64,000 bases of DNA from Amycolatopsis sp. cg9 (GTDB lineage: Bacteria > Actinomycetota > Actinomycetes > Mycobacteriales > Pseudonocardiaceae): positions 8,354,501 through 8,418,500 of the forward strand of contig NZ_CP166850.1 of assembly GCF_041346945.1 (NCBI RefSeq), written 5' to 3'. Both the position numbers and the translations under genes were made by a program. Of the stretch, positions 10,315 through 19,677 are shown one piece after another. The notes beneath the pieces are model-generated. The model made no database searches and was not told where the DNA came from. It saw only the letters and a list, made by a program, of their open reading frames with translations. Numbering within the stretch: the first letter of the stretch is position 1; each line of letters starts with the position of its first letter.

Positions 10315-10959
10315 TCACCGGCTCTCGCGTGCCGTCACCTCGTTCTGGAGCGACTCGATCCGGTCGACCAGTGCCCGGAACGCGTCCACCTCCTCATCCG
10401 GTACGGCACCGGCGCCCCAGTTGTCCGGATCATCTTGCTCGCGTTCCACCGAGCGAGCCTGCTCCGCGTGGTACTCGTGCAGCACCGAAAGCAGGGAGTC
10501 GCCGAGTCGCCGCGCCTTGTCGGGGCGGGTCGTCTGGCGGCGCAACCGGAAGACGGCCGGCCGGCCGGCCCTGAGCTCGGACAACCGGTAGCAGAGCAGG
10601 AACCGGTCGTCCCACGGAACGCTCTCCGGACCGAGCAGGTACATCAGCGGCAGGAGATCGGGGTCGAGCGTGAAGAGCCGCCGCTCCGCCGGATCCGCGG
10701 CGGGCCCTGGGCCACCCGGGGCCGGGGGGACGGCGAGGCGCCACGGCTGGTCGGTGCACGTCACCAGCAGGCCGAGTCGCCACGGGTCGGCCTCGGCGAG
10801 CACGAAGAATTCGGCGGGGAGGTCGACGCCGTAGCATTCGCGCAGGACTTCCCGCGGGGTCAGGCCTTCCTCGTACAGCGCTCGTGCCAGCCGAGCCATC
10901 GAGGGGTGGTCCGCACGCGTCGCCTCCGCGCGCAGCCGCCGGAGCGTTTCGTCGTCCAC
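10315..10959 (-). CDS. Hypothetical protein coupled to the giant gene
   Basis: This 214-residue soluble protein starts with GTG immediately after the TAG stop of the 10960-15648 gene (TAGGTG, no gap), so translation is almost certainly coupled. The sequence is helical at the N-terminus (LARALYEEGLTPREVLRECY), has a mixed core with two Trp in DPWRLGLLVTCTDQPWRLA, and a polar C-terminus with DDPDNWGAG. There is no known domain I can name; the N-terminal part resembles SMI1/KNR4-type immunity folds only loosely. Tight coupling to a toxin-like giant protein makes an immunity or chaperone role worth testing. Confidence 0.78.
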   Translation of the reverse strand: MDDETLRRLRAEATRADHPSMARLARALYEEGLTPREVLRECYGVDLPAEFFVLAEADPWRLGLLVTCTDQPWRLAVPPAPGGPGPAADPAERRLFTLDPDLLPLMYLLGPESVPWDDRFLLCYRLSELRAGRPAVFRLRRQTTRPDKARRLGDSLLSVLHEYHAEQARSVEREQDDPDNWGAGAVPDEEVDAFRALVDRIESLQNEVTARESR

Positions 10960-13900
10960 CTAAGTCCTCCTCGGTGCCGAGGCCCGCTTCGCCTCGTGCT
11001 GCGCCTTCCGCAGTTGCGCGCGCAGTTTCGCCCAGGTGCGCCTGAGGTCGCCGGCCGTCAGCGTGGTGATGATGTCACGCGTCATGCGTTCCACCACGTC
11101 CATGGTGTCATGGAGCCGCCGGTCCGCCGCGGTACGCGACTCGCCCTGCGGGATGCGGCCCTGGTGGTCCCGCACCGCCTCTGCCATCGCGTTCAGGTGC
11201 GCCTGGACCCGCGGGTCGTGCACGCGCAGCCCCGGGTCGTCGACCAGGAGCCGGATGACGGCCTCGACGTGGTTGAAGACGTACGCCTGGAGGATGACCT
11301 TTTCCCGCGGGCCGATCGCCGGGTTCGCCAGGAAGAACTCGTTGGCCAGCGTCCGGGCGCTCGCCATCGACTGCGCCTGCATGATGACCGTGTAAGCCAC
11401 GTGACGGCTGCGCAGGCGGCTCGCCACTCGCACGGCGAACCCCCGGCGGGACGCGAGCCTCGGATCGGTGCCGACGGAAGCCCGGGGGTCGTAGGCCACC
11501 GAGAAGTCCGCGCCGAACAGCCGCCTCAGCCAGTTGCGGAACCGGCGTCCTTCGCCCTCGCCCACGCCGTAGGGCAGGCGGTCCCGCGCGGCGGCGTCGG
11601 CCCGGTCCTGCAGCTTCTGGAACACGCGGTTCCGGCGTTCCGCCGGCCACACCTCGTCCCAGACCTTGACGAGGGTGCTCGGCTCGGTCGGGTACAGGAC
11701 TTCGGGGGCGTGCCGGGCGATCGCGACCCGGATCGCCCGGTCGATCCGGTTGGCGAGCTTCGTCAGCTGGACCGTGCGCGGTTCCCCGTTCTCGCGCCAG
11801 TCGAGGTCCTCGAAGTCGTAACCGCCGATGATCATCACCGGATCGCCTTCGATGGTGCGGAGGACCTCGTCGTAGGCGGCCAGCACGCCACGGCCCTTGG
11901 GCGCGCGGACGCCGCTGTCCGCGTCCTGGCTGAGGACGTGGACCTGCCGGTTGACTGCCTGGAGGATTTCCAGCGCGCGGTTCGTGTACGGCGACTTCAG
12001 GACGTGCCCGCGGATGAGGCCGTAGGGGATGGATTTCTTCTCCTTGAGGCCCTTCTCCTCGACTTTTCGCGCCGCCTCCTTTTCCCCGGCGGATTCCAGC
12101 GAGTTGTAGGCCGCGCGCACCGTGTCGATCGAAGCGTGCGCTTTGGTCTCTTCGTGTACCCACCCCGGCGTCCACACGAAGCCGAACATCGCCATGCGCA
12201 GCCGATCCGGTTGTTCCACGGCGTGGACGGCTTTGCCCACCGCGACGGGACCGCGGTCCCCGCTCGCCCGCGGGTCGAGCGGCTCGGCGGAGTTGACCCC
12301 GATGATGACAGCGGTTCTGCGGTGCGCCACCCGTCGTTCCGTGGAACCCGCCCACGCCTCGTCGCCGTACCGCGCGGCGATCCGCCGGTTCCCCGTCACT
12401 TCGCCGGGTACCGCCGCGATCGTGACGATGAAGGCCGCGGGATGCTTTTGTTCCATCGGGTCGACCACGTTGTCCAGGGTGCTCACCTGCGGACCGGCGC
12501 CGGTCAGCACGATCGAGTCGGTTGCCTTGGCCACCCGGTAGGGGAAGAGTCCCTTCTTGCTCTTGGCCTTCGGGTTGATGGCCAGTTCGATGAGGTGGAG
12601 GGCGCCGGACTCGACCAGCCGGATCGAAGTCAGCCCGTACCGCCGCTTGAGTCCCGGTAGCCGGCGCCGCACGCCTTCCACGGTCGCGGAGGCGGCACCG
12701 ATGAGCCGGTTGGCGGCGCGGAGCGCGGCGTTCAGCGAGCGCCGCTTGGCCGCCTCCGACCGTTTCCGCGGACGGCGGCCGGGCCTGCGGTCCGGTCGGC
12801 GTTTGCGCGGCCGGCGGGCGTCGGGGCGACGCCGGCGACGCGGTCTGCCCCGCGGGCGGCGTGGTCTGCCGCGATCCTTCGGGCGCTTCGGCTTCGGGCG
12901 CTTCGGTTTCGCGGGTTTGGGCTTGATCTTGTTCCAGAGCTTCTTGAGCAGGCCGGTGATCTTGTCGATGACCCAGTCGATGGCGCGGTTCACCGGGCGG
13001 GACAGGGCCTGGAAGATCTGCTTGACCTTGCCCGCGATGCCACCGATGCCGAGGATGGCGGCCAGCGCGCCGATGAGGACCGGGATCGAGCGGGCGAGGG
13101 CGCGTTCGACCAGGGCCGGGACGCCGCCCGTGCCGCCGCGGGCGATGGCGATCACCGCGTCGAGCACGGTGTTGACGAACTCGATGATCTGCCGGCCCTG
13201 GGTGACGATGAACCGGATGATGTCGATGATCATCTTGCAGGCGCGGATGAACGCCGATGCGGGGTTGAACAGCGAGACGATCCAGGTGACGCCCGCGATG
13301 ATGATCGTCGGCAGCAAGTAGGACACCAGCTTGCCGATCAGGTCCTTCTTCAGGTCCCCGACGCGGGACTTCAGGTCGGACCAGAGCCCGGCGACGCCGC
13401 GCTTCTTTGCCGCCACGACGATCGGGATGGCGTCCTTTCCGGTTTCCGCCGCCGTCATCGCCTTCGGGTTCACCCGCCGGGCCAGGCGGTCGCGGATGTT
13501 CGGCCACGACAGCCCGAGCAGACCGGCGATCAGCACGAGGATGCCGAGGACGTCGAAGCTGGTCGGCAGTTGCAGGCCCGCGGCCACGCCGGTGCCGAGC
13601 AGCCAGGCGAGCACCCCCTGCTGGAGGTGGCGGCCGGCGTTGCCCATGAACAGTTTCAGGCCGCCGCCGACGCCGGAGATGAGCCGGCCGAGGAAGCCGA
13701 TCGGGTCGCGCAGGATCAGCGGAACCGCTGAGGCGGCCTTGCGCAGGACGCCCATCAGCAGCCGGCCGAGCTCCTTGATGGTGTTGATGACTCCGCCGAC
13801 GGCGTCGGCGGCCTTGTGGAAGAGGCTCTTGTTCTTCTCCTTCTCCGCCGCGATCTCGGCGTCGACCGCCTTGACCGCGTCGGTGTACTTGGTGGCCAGG

Positions 13901-15648
13901 GTGTCGACCAGCTCGGTGCCCTTGTCGTCGACCGTCTCCGCCAGCTCGTCGAACTTGCCCTCGAAGTCCGCGGCCGCCTGCTTGCCGAGCGCGCGGAGGT
14001 CCTTCGGCAGGGTGTCGACCGCCTGCTTGAGATCCTTGCGGCCCGAAGCGATGCGGTCCTTCGCGCGGCGCAGCTCGCTCTCGACGGTGCCGGCGACGTC
14101 GGCGATGACCCCGCGCATCGCGGTCAGGTAGTGGTCGCGGGCGCGTTCGTAGATCCGGTTGGCCTCCTCGGGCAGGTCGGCGAACAGGTCCTTCACCCAG
14201 CGGGCCTTGCCCGCCCACCCCGAGTAGCGGCGGTCCTTGTACTCGTCCATGCCCCGGGTGTGCTCGTCGGTGAACCGGTCCCGCGCCCGCTTCTCGCCGG
14301 TGGTGAACTGGTCGTCGACCTTCTTGTCCAGGTCGGAGAGGATCTTCTCGACGTCGCCCTTGGTGTCGTCGAACACCTTCTGCAGCAGGGCGGTGACCTG
14401 CGTGCGCTTGTCCTCGTCGTGGCCCTTGGCGCCCTGCTTGCCGGTGGTGACCTGCCGGCCGGTGGTGACGCGGGTGGCGTGGATGGCGCTCATCGCGCCC
14501 GCACCCCGGGTCGCGGCCGCGGTCTTGACCTTCTTCAGCTCGGCGGCCTCGCCGGCCCGCAGCTGCTCCGGTGCGGATTCCGAGTGTGCTTCCAGGGTTT
14601 TCTTGTCCCGCACCGCCTTGTCGAAGCCCGGCTCGCGGGAGTTCTCCATCGCCAGCTGCTGCTCGGTGACCTGCGCCTCGGCCAGCTGATCGTTGACCCG
14701 GTCCGGCCCGGCCGACAGGTCCGTGGCCGACTTCGGCAGCGCGTCCGGGGCGGCCTGAGCCGGGTTCGGCGCCGCCGGTTTGCCCGGCAGCTGGTCCGCC
14801 GCCAGCGGCACCACCGGTTTGCTGTCCGGGGCCGGTTGCGGCGTGGCAGCGGTCGTGTCGGCGATCTCCTGGGCCGCGGCGTCCTTGCCCGCACCGACCT
14901 TGCCCCGGACCTCGGTCTTGACCTCCTCCGCCTTGTCCGACTTCCCGAACTTGTCCGCCTCGTCCAGGTTCTTCGGCGCCCGGTCCTTGACCGCCTTCTC
15001 CACCGCGGCGATGAAGGCCCGCTTGTCGAATTCCTTGGGCTGAGCGGCGTCCATGTCCTCGGCGTGCGCCGCCTTGCCACGAGCCTCCCGGTCATCGGCC
15101 GGCGGCACGGCCGCCCCCTGCGCGGCACCGGCCTCGGCGGCCGGCGGCGGGTGGCTCGACGCCACCCGCCGCTTCTTGGCCGCGACGTCCTTCTTCAACG
15201 CCTGGAACTTCGGGTCCGCACCCGGCGATCGCGGGCCCGCCGCGTCCTCCCGCTTTTTCGAGCCCGTTTCGGGGCGTTCGCCGGTGTCCTTCGAGTCCTT
15301 CCGATCGGGGCCGGGTGCGGGTGGGATCTTCGCTTTCTGAACCGGCTTCGGTTCGGGTTTCCTGGCCGGCTGTCGCGCTGCCGGCGTCGGCTCCGCCGAG
15401 GTGGCCGGCGGCCCGGCGGACAGCGCACCGGCCGCGACGGCCTGGTTCCCGACCAGGTCCTGCCCGGCCAGCAGCTGCGGAGCCCACCCGGCCGGGGCGG
15501 GCCCGAGCCGCGGTGGCGAGCCACCCATCGCGCTCGCCACGGCGGCGTTGCCGGCCGCGGCGCGCGCAGCCGGCGTAGGCAGGTCCGGCACCGGAGACGC
15601 CACCGGCGTCGTCGGGCGCGGGGTGCGGACTTTGGCGGGTGCAGACAT
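10960..15648 (-). CDS. Giant toxin- or cargo-like protein, about 1562 residues
   Basis: The protein has layered regions. An Ala/Pro-rich N-terminus carries repeated GNxAVA motifs (AAAGNAAVASAM, VGNQAVAAGAL). This motif recurs beside DUF4157 in proteins from contractile-injection (eCIS) loci. Then follow a long charged coiled-coil stretch (about 130-640), a membrane-active middle with several hydrophobic segments (for example VLGILVLIAGLLGL and SYLLPTIIIAGVTWIVSLF), a very basic Arg/Lys/Pro linker near the centre (RGRPRRPRGRPRRRRRP), and a globular C-terminus containing VHVLSQDADSG and VMIIGGYDFEDLDW, resembling a domain I associate with eCIS cargo toxins. This layout fits a translocated effector. 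There are no eCIS sheath or tube genes in the window. An in-frame GTG at 15702 is an alternative start; neither start has a clear ribosome site. Confidence 0.8.
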   Translation of the reverse strand: MSAPAKVRTPRPTTPVASPVPDLPTPAARAAAGNAAVASAMGGSPPRLGPAPAGWAPQLLAGQDLVGNQAVAAGALSAGPPATSAEPTPAARQPARKPEPKPVQKAKIPPAPGPDRKDSKDTGERPETGSKKREDAAGPRSPGADPKFQALKKDVAAKKRRVASSHPPPAAEAGAAQGAAVPPADDREARGKAAHAEDMDAAQPKEFDKRAFIAAVEKAVKDRAPKNLDEADKFGKSDKAEEVKTEVRGKVGAGKDAAAQEIADTTAATPQPAPDSKPVVPLAADQLPGKPAAPNPAQAAPDALPKSATDLSAGPDRVNDQLAEAQVTEQQLAMENSREPGFDKAVRDKKTLEAHSESAPEQLRAGEAAELKKVKTAAATRGAGAMSAIHATRVTTGRQVTTGKQGAKGHDEDKRTQVTALLQKVFDDTKGDVEKILSDLDKKVDDQFTTGEKRARDRFTDEHTRGMDEYKDRRYSGWAGKARWVKDLFADLPEEANRIYERARDHYLTAMRGVIADVAGTVESELRRAKDRIASGRKDLKQAVDTLPKDLRALGKQAAADFEGKFDELAETVDDKGTELVDTLATKYTDAVKAVDAEIAAEKEKNKSLFHKAADAVGGVINTIKELGRLLMGVLRKAASAVPLILRDPIGFLGRLISGVGGGLKLFMGNAGRHLQQGVLAWLLGTGVAAGLQLPTSFDVLGILVLIAGLLGLSWPNIRDRLARRVNPKAMTAAETGKDAIPIVVAAKKRGVAGLWSDLKSRVGDLKKDLIGKLVSYLLPTIIIAGVTWIVSLFNPASAFIRACKMIIDIIRFIVTQGRQIIEFVNTVLDAVIAIARGGTGGVPALVERALARSIPVLIGALAAILGIGGIAGKVKQIFQALSRPVNRAIDWVIDKITGLLKKLWNKIKPKPAKPKRPKPKRPKDRGRPRRPRGRPRRRRRPDARRPRKRRPDRRPGRRPRKRSEAAKRRSLNAALRAANRLIGAASATVEGVRRRLPGLKRRYGLTSIRLVESGALHLIELAINPKAKSKKGLFPYRVAKATDSIVLTGAGPQVSTLDNVVDPMEQKHPAAFIVTIAAVPGEVTGNRRIAARYGDEAWAGSTERRVAHRRTAVIIGVNSAEPLDPRASGDRGPVAVGKAVHAVEQPDRLRMAMFGFVWTPGWVHEETKAHASIDTVRAAYNSLESAGEKEAARKVEEKGLKEKKSIPYGLIRGHVLKSPYTNRALEILQAVNRQVHVLSQDADSGVRAPKGRGVLAAYDEVLRTIEGDPVMIIGGYDFEDLDWRENGEPRTVQLTKLANRIDRAIRVAIARHAPEVLYPTEPSTLVKVWDEVWPAERRNRVFQKLQDRADAAARDRLPYGVGEGEGRRFRNWLRRLFGADFSVAYDPRASVGTDPRLASRRGFAVRVASRLRSRHVAYTVIMQAQSMASARTLANEFFLANPAIGPREKVILQAYVFNHVEAVIRLLVDDPGLRVHDPRVQAHLNAMAEAVRDHQGRIPQGESRTAADRRLHDTMDVVERMTRDIITTLTAGDLRRTWAKLRAQLRKAQHEAKRASAPRRT

Positions 15649-15803
15649 GGCTGGGGGCAGAATCGCAGTCGAGACGTCGCGACCGCGCCTTCGCAACGTC
15701 ACCCGAGCGTCACCCGTGCGCGATCAACGCCGCCGGCCTGAACGCTTTGGGCACGCGCAGGCAAAGACGGGTTGTCAGGGCGAAGCGAAACCCGAGGAGC
15801 TTC

Positions 15804-16358
15804 ATGTCGTCAGACGCGGAACTGATCGGCAGGTCGCTGCGCGGAGACACCGATGCCTTCGTGGAAGTGATCAGCCGGCACGAGACCGCGCTCGGGAACT
15901 ACCTGGCGCGCAGAGTGGGGCGGCAGGCAGCCGAGGACGTGCTCGGCGATGTGTGGGTGGCGGCGTACGAGTCCCGTGCGAACTACGACCGTTCGTACCC
16001 CGAAGCCAGGCCTTGGTTGTACGGCGTCGCGCTGAACAGGCTGCGCCGGTACTGGCGGTCCGCACCGGCCGAGGAGCCGGCGTCGGACCTGACCGGCGTG
16101 GCGAGTGACTGGGATCCCTGGCCGGCGGTGGATGCCCGCGTGGACACGCAGGCGCTGCTGAGCAGGGCACTGGCCCGGCTCAAACCGGAAGAGCGGGAAT
16201 TGCTGGGCCTGGTCGCCTGGGAGGACCTGACCGTCGCCGAGGCCGGGCGGGTGCTCGACATCCCGGCCGGCACGGCCCGCCGCCTGTTGCACCAGGCGCG
16301 CAAGGCATTGCGTGAAGCCCCCGAAGTGGTCGCGCTGCTGCGAGTCCCGACAACGTGA
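15804..16358 (+). CDS. RNA polymerase sigma factor, ECF type
   Basis: This 184-residue protein has the two ECF helices. Sigma region 2 spans about 5-85 (AFVEVISRHETALGNYLARR, AEDVLGDVWVAAYESR, RPWLYGVALNRLRRYWR). Region 4 spans about 120-175 (LARLKPEERELLGLVAWEDL, TVAEAGRVLDIPAGTARRLL). The ATG at 15804 has a good GAGGAG site 5 bases upstream, which is why the longer in-frame extension is rejected. It overlaps the next gene by 4 bases (GTGA), the usual layout of a sigma factor with its membrane-anchored partner. It is divergent from the giant gene, with a 155-bp gap. Confidence 0.92.
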   Translation: MSSDAELIGRSLRGDTDAFVEVISRHETALGNYLARRVGRQAAEDVLGDVWVAAYESRANYDRSYPEARPWLYGVALNRLRRYWRSAPAEEPASDLTGVASDWDPWPAVDARVDTQALLSRALARLKPEERELLGLVAWEDLTVAEAGRVLDIPAGTARRLLHQARKALREAPEVVALLRVPTT

Positions 16359-17416
16359 AAGACAGCCCCATGGACGAAATGGATCTCATGAAGAAGCTGC
16401 GTGACGTGCCGTCCCCCGGTCCCGAGGCCCATGACCGTGCCCGCGCGGCACTGCGGACGGCGATGGGGGAACCCGTGGCCGCGGCCGTGCCACCGAAGCG
16501 CCGGTTCTCCTGGCCCAAGGTCGGCGTCGCCGCCGCGGGTGCGGCAGCCGTCGCGGCGGCTGTGGTGCTGGGTACGTCAGGCGGCAGCGTCCCGGCCGCC
16601 CCGTCCGGCGCGCCCCCGCAGGCGACCGAGGCACCGCCGGCGGTCGAGGCGCCGCTGGTCAAGCTGGCCTCCGCGGTCCAGGCGGCCGGCACGCAGCCAG
16701 GAGACGCGTCGCTGATCATCAACACGAAGTTCGGGCGGGACGGCAAACCGGACCTCTACTACACCCTCTACACCGACGAGGGCCGGCAGTTCACCGGTGA
16801 CTCGGCGAAGACGCTGGTGGACGCAGTCGTCAAGGGCAACGCCGAGCCGGCCGCGCCGTACGACGGGAACGTGATGGCGGCGGCCCGGCTCGCCGCGAAC
16901 GGCGACGTCGACAAAGCCAGGATCGCGATGATCACCGCGTCCGACAACGCACTGGGAGTCGGCCTCAGCCCCGCCGAAGCCGACAAGGCCTGGGCGGCCG
17001 CCCAAGCGGAGACCGCGGAGATGTTCCGCAAGATCGGCAAGCCGGTTCCCGCCCCCCGGCCGCGTCCGACGGGCAAGGAGCTGGAAAACCTCATCGAAAA
17101 CCACCTGTGGAGCAACGCCCAGCACGCGCTGTTCGCCAACGCCGCCGACGCGGAGGTCCGCGCGGGCGTGCTGAAGCTGTACGCGACCATCCCGGACATG
17201 GTCGTCGGCAAGACCACCGTCGACGGCCAGGCCGCGCTGACCCTCACCGCGCCCCCCGCCATCCTGGACGGCAGTACGGACGTCCTCACCATCAACGCCG
17301 GCAACGGCCTTCCGATCCGGGAGGAGATCACCACGGCGGAATCGTCCAAGCAGTACGTGGTGAACTACAAGTCCTTCCGCGTCACCCTCGCCGACGTGGC
17401 CGCGGGCAAGATCTGA
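16355..17416 (+). CDS. Membrane-anchored protein of the ECF sigma operon (CU044_5270-like)
   Basis: The 353-residue product starts at GTG inside the sigma gene stop. An N-terminal cytosolic segment of about 50 residues (DLMKKLRDVPSPGPEAHDRA) precedes one transmembrane helix (VGVAAAGAAAVAAAVVLGTS) and an exported Pro/Ala linker plus a globular domain ending in YKSFRVTLADVAAGKI. Large numbers of actinobacterial ECF operons carry such a single-pass protein (the CU044_5270 group), often thought to act as anti-sigma or sensor. No zinc-binding HxxxCxxC anti-sigma motif is visible. A strong terminator follows the stop by 10 bases. Confidence 0.82.
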   Translation: MKDSPMDEMDLMKKLRDVPSPGPEAHDRARAALRTAMGEPVAAAVPPKRRFSWPKVGVAAAGAAAVAAAVVLGTSGGSVPAAPSGAPPQATEAPPAVEAPLVKLASAVQAAGTQPGDASLIINTKFGRDGKPDLYYTLYTDEGRQFTGDSAKTLVDAVVKGNAEPAAPYDGNVMAAARLAANGDVDKARIAMITASDNALGVGLSPAEADKAWAAAQAETAEMFRKIGKPVPAPRPRPTGKELENLIENHLWSNAQHALFANAADAEVRAGVLKLYATIPDMVVGKTTVDGQAALTLTAPPAILDGSTDVLTINAGNGLPIREEITTAESSKQYVVNYKSFRVTLADVAAGKI

Positions 17417-17426
17417 TCCTCGTACC

Positions 17427-17475
17427 GAACTGTCCTGGGAGGGCCGAGATGATCGCGGCCCTCCCAGGACAGTTC
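17427..17475. terminator. Strong bidirectional hairpin terminator
   Basis: A perfect 20-bp stem (left arm 17427-17446, starting GAACTGTCCTGG; right arm 17456-17475) surrounds a 9-base loop AGATGATCG and is followed by TTTC. It lies between the convergent sigma operon and the 17496-17975 gene and would terminate both. Confidence 0.9.
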
Positions 17476-17495
17476 TTTCGGTGCACAGCCGCCGT

Positions 17496-17975
17496 TCAAC
17501 TCCCCGGCGGAAGCCAGCCGTCTGTTTCGCGGTGGCGGCCGAGCCCGACAGCGTCGAACTCGTCGAAGTGCTCGCCCCTGACCACTCCAAGCCGCCGAAG
17601 CGCCCGGGAGATGGGGCTGCCCTCGGCCGGTATCGGCTTTCCTTCGGCCAGGTGCAGGGGACCGAGCGAAACCCGACCGCCGTCCCACACTTGCGCGGAC
17701 TGGGTTCCGCTCCCGCCGAAGTAGTCAGCCTCGACGTAGGCGATGGGGCCCTCCGCCGAACAAGCGGTCAAGGCATGACCGAAGCCGGCGGGTGCCTTCC
17801 AGAACCCTTCGAGCTCGGCCGCTCCGGCGACGGCGACTGCGTCGAACAACGCGCCGGTCATCGGCAGCAACCAGAGGTGCTGGGCGAGCGGAACGATGCA
17901 CGCGTCTTCCACCATGCCCGCCAACTTCCGCAGGACAGGCTCGGTGGCGACGGTCGCCTGCAGTTGATACCCCAT
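17496..17975 (-). CDS. Hypothetical protein, 159 residues
   Basis: This is a soluble mixed alpha/beta protein starting MGYQLQATVATEPVLRKLAG. It contains AEGPIAYVEADYFGG, QVWDGGRVSLGPL and a C-terminal SRALRRLGVVRGEHFDEFDA stretch of the type conserved in small actinobacterial proteins with no assigned function. There is no signal peptide or membrane helix. It lies 35 bp downstream of the GNAT gene on the same strand and shares the 17427-17475 terminator. I can give no function. Confidence 0.75.
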   Translation of the reverse strand: MGYQLQATVATEPVLRKLAGMVEDACIVPLAQHLWLLPMTGALFDAVAVAGAAELEGFWKAPAGFGHALTACSAEGPIAYVEADYFGGSGTQSAQVWDGGRVSLGPLHLAEGKPIPAEGSPISRALRRLGVVRGEHFDEFDAVGLGRHRETDGWLPPGS

Positions 17976-18010
17976 GCCCCTGTTTCCGTTTCGACCTGAT
18001 CAGCGGATGT

Positions 18011-18541
18011 CTACCACTGCCCGGCGGCGACCTCGTAAACGATCCCCAGGCCGTCCTCGTCGTCCCAATGCTCGCCGATCTCGACAAAGCCGTACTGCGA
18101 TGCCAGCTGGTAGGAAGCCAGGTTGTCGGGGCTGATGGTGACCCGGACGGTGCGCACCCGTGGCTCGTCGGCGGCTCGGCGCAGCAGGGCTTCCAGCGCC
18201 GCGCGGGCGTAGCCGCGGCGCCGGTGCACCGGTTCGACGGCGTAGCCGATCTCGACCGTCCCCGACGGGTCGGGAGGCCCGTGGTAGCCGGCCCGGCCCA
18301 CGGCCAGCTGCCGCAGCTCGTCCCAGATGACGCCGGTGACCCACGCCGCGCTGGCCGGGTCTTCTTCCACTTGCCTGCTGCGCATCTGCCACACCCCGCG
18401 CCAGTCCGGGCCGGCGAAGTAGGCCGAGACGGGGACCGGACTGACCGCGTTCGCCGCCGCCAGGTCGCCACGGGCGAGAGCGTGGAAGGCCGGACCGGTC
18501 AGGTGCACGATCCGCACCTCCGGCGTCAGGCGATCGGTCAT
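18011..18541 (-). CDS. GNAT-family N-acetyltransferase
   Basis: The 176-residue protein carries the GNAT acetyl-CoA signature: the beta4 strand TVEIGYAVEPVHRRRGYARA contains the V-x5-R/Q-x-x-G-x-A pyrophosphate loop, followed by ALEALLRRAADEP, VRVTISPDNLASYQLASQYG and a terminal FVEIGEHWDDEDG. This is close to the RimJ/ribosomal-protein acetyltransferase subfamily. The acceptor is unknown. I chose the ATG at 18541; the frame is open further upstream, but that stretch overlaps the membrane-protein gene in another frame. It is probably co-transcribed with 18571-19677 (29-bp gap). Confidence 0.88.
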   Translation of the reverse strand: MTDRLTPEVRIVHLTGPAFHALARGDLAAANAVSPVPVSAYFAGPDWRGVWQMRSRQVEEDPASAAWVTGVIWDELRQLAVGRAGYHGPPDPSGTVEIGYAVEPVHRRRGYARAALEALLRRAADEPRVRTVRVTISPDNLASYQLASQYGFVEIGEHWDDEDGLGIVYEVAAGQW

Positions 18542-18570
18542 GCGACAACCCTCGCACGCTGACCGGACGT

Positions 18571-19677
18571 TCAGGCGTACCGGGTCGGTCTGGGAAACGG
18601 GGCGGCCAGCGAGGTGGCCAGTACCGCTTCGAAGTCCGGCGGCGGTGTCCATCGTGGTGGACCGGCAGCCGGAAGGGGCTCGCCGCGTACGGCTTGGCAC
18701 AGCGAGTACTGCGCGAACGTGACGTGGGAGCGGGTGTCCGGGCCGGGATCGCGTAGCTGCTGCAGCGCGGCGCGGTACCGCTCGGCGAGTCCGGTGTCCT
18801 TGACCAGGTGGAGCAGCGGGTCGTCGCCGGCGGGCAGCCGCGCCTCACGCGTGAAGCTCGTCAGCCGGCGCAGCATGAACGCCGCGACGGTTTCGGCGGT
18901 GAGCTGATCGGTGATCTCCTGGACGTCGTCCGGGTCGTAGACGTCGATCGCGCGGGTGTTCCCGTTCCTGGCGGCGGCCCGGGGCACGAAGGCGTCGCAG
19001 CGCACACCAAGTTCGTCCGCGATCACGGGGACGGCGTCGGCGGGTGTTTCCCACACCGCCGCGACTTGCGCGCGCCGCCACCAGCGGTCGCGGGTGGGAT
19101 TGACCCGGTCGACGACCTTCCGGCGTTCGACCTCGACGCCGGGCAGGCTGCTCAGCCACTCCGCCAGGGTCCGGGCGGCCACGTCGATCCGCTCGGCGCC
19201 CCGGACGGTCTCCTCCGCTGCGCGCACCTCCAGTTCGACACCGGCGGGTTCGGCGAGCTTCACGTGTTCGATGACGGCGATCGACCGCAACGCACTGGTC
19301 CGCGTCGCCCCGGACAGCCGTTTGACGAGCACCCGCGCCGGGTTCTCCCCCGAGTTCAGCTCGATCCACCGCGCGTCGGAACGCAGGCTCCACGGCATGG
19401 CGACCGACAGCACCGAACCGAGGGCGACGAGGACGCCGCCGAGCACCAGGGCGGTGTACCACATCGTGGTCCATCCGAAGAAGACCGCGACCACGGGCAG
19501 CACCACGACGACGAGCAGCGGGCCGGCCACCGCGAACGGGATGGCGAGGCCGCCGGCCCACGTCTTGGTCAGCAGGCGCGCGACGCGCGGAACGAACACC
19601 AGCCGCACCCTTCCGGACGACGTCGTCACCACCGGGCGCAGCTCCTCGGGAACGGCTGAGGAAACGTCCACCGGCAT
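18571..19677 (-). CDS. Hypothetical two-helix membrane protein
   Basis: The 368-residue product has two adjacent hydrophobic helices at about residues 40-95 (FAVAGPLLVVVVLPVVAVFF and ALVLGGVLVALGSVLSVAM). Both termini should then lie on the same, probably cytoplasmic, side. The rest is a soluble region of about 270 residues with a TAETVAAFMLRRLTSFTREA helix. No catalytic motif is seen. Similar proteins in actinomycetes are annotated only as hypothetical. It is the first of a leftward group (then GNAT and the 159-residue protein) facing away from the BTAD regulator. Confidence 0.75.
   Translation of the reverse strand: MPVDVSSAVPEELRPVVTTSSGRVRLVFVPRVARLLTKTWAGGLAIPFAVAGPLLVVVVLPVVAVFFGWTTMWYTALVLGGVLVALGSVLSVAMPWSLRSDARWIELNSGENPARVLVKRLSGATRTSALRSIAVIEHVKLAEPAGVELEVRAAEETVRGAERIDVAARTLAEWLSSLPGVEVERRKVVDRVNPTRDRWWRRAQVAAVWETPADAVPVIADELGVRCDAFVPRAAARNGNTRAIDVYDPDDVQEITDQLTAETVAAFMLRRLTSFTREARLPAGDDPLLHLVKDTGLAERYRAALQQLRDPGPDTRSHVTFAQYSLCQAVRGEPLPAAGPPRWTPPPDFEAVLATSLAAPFPRPTRYA

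Noticed and set aside
10309-12660. 783-residue open frame on the plus strand
   Set aside because: Composition typical of a frame shadow of the giant minus-strand gene; no domain.
15748-15763. GG-N10-GC match upstream of the ECF sigma gene
   Set aside because: It reads TGGGCACGCGCAGGCA, without TTGC and with shifted -24 bases; unlike P1-P3.
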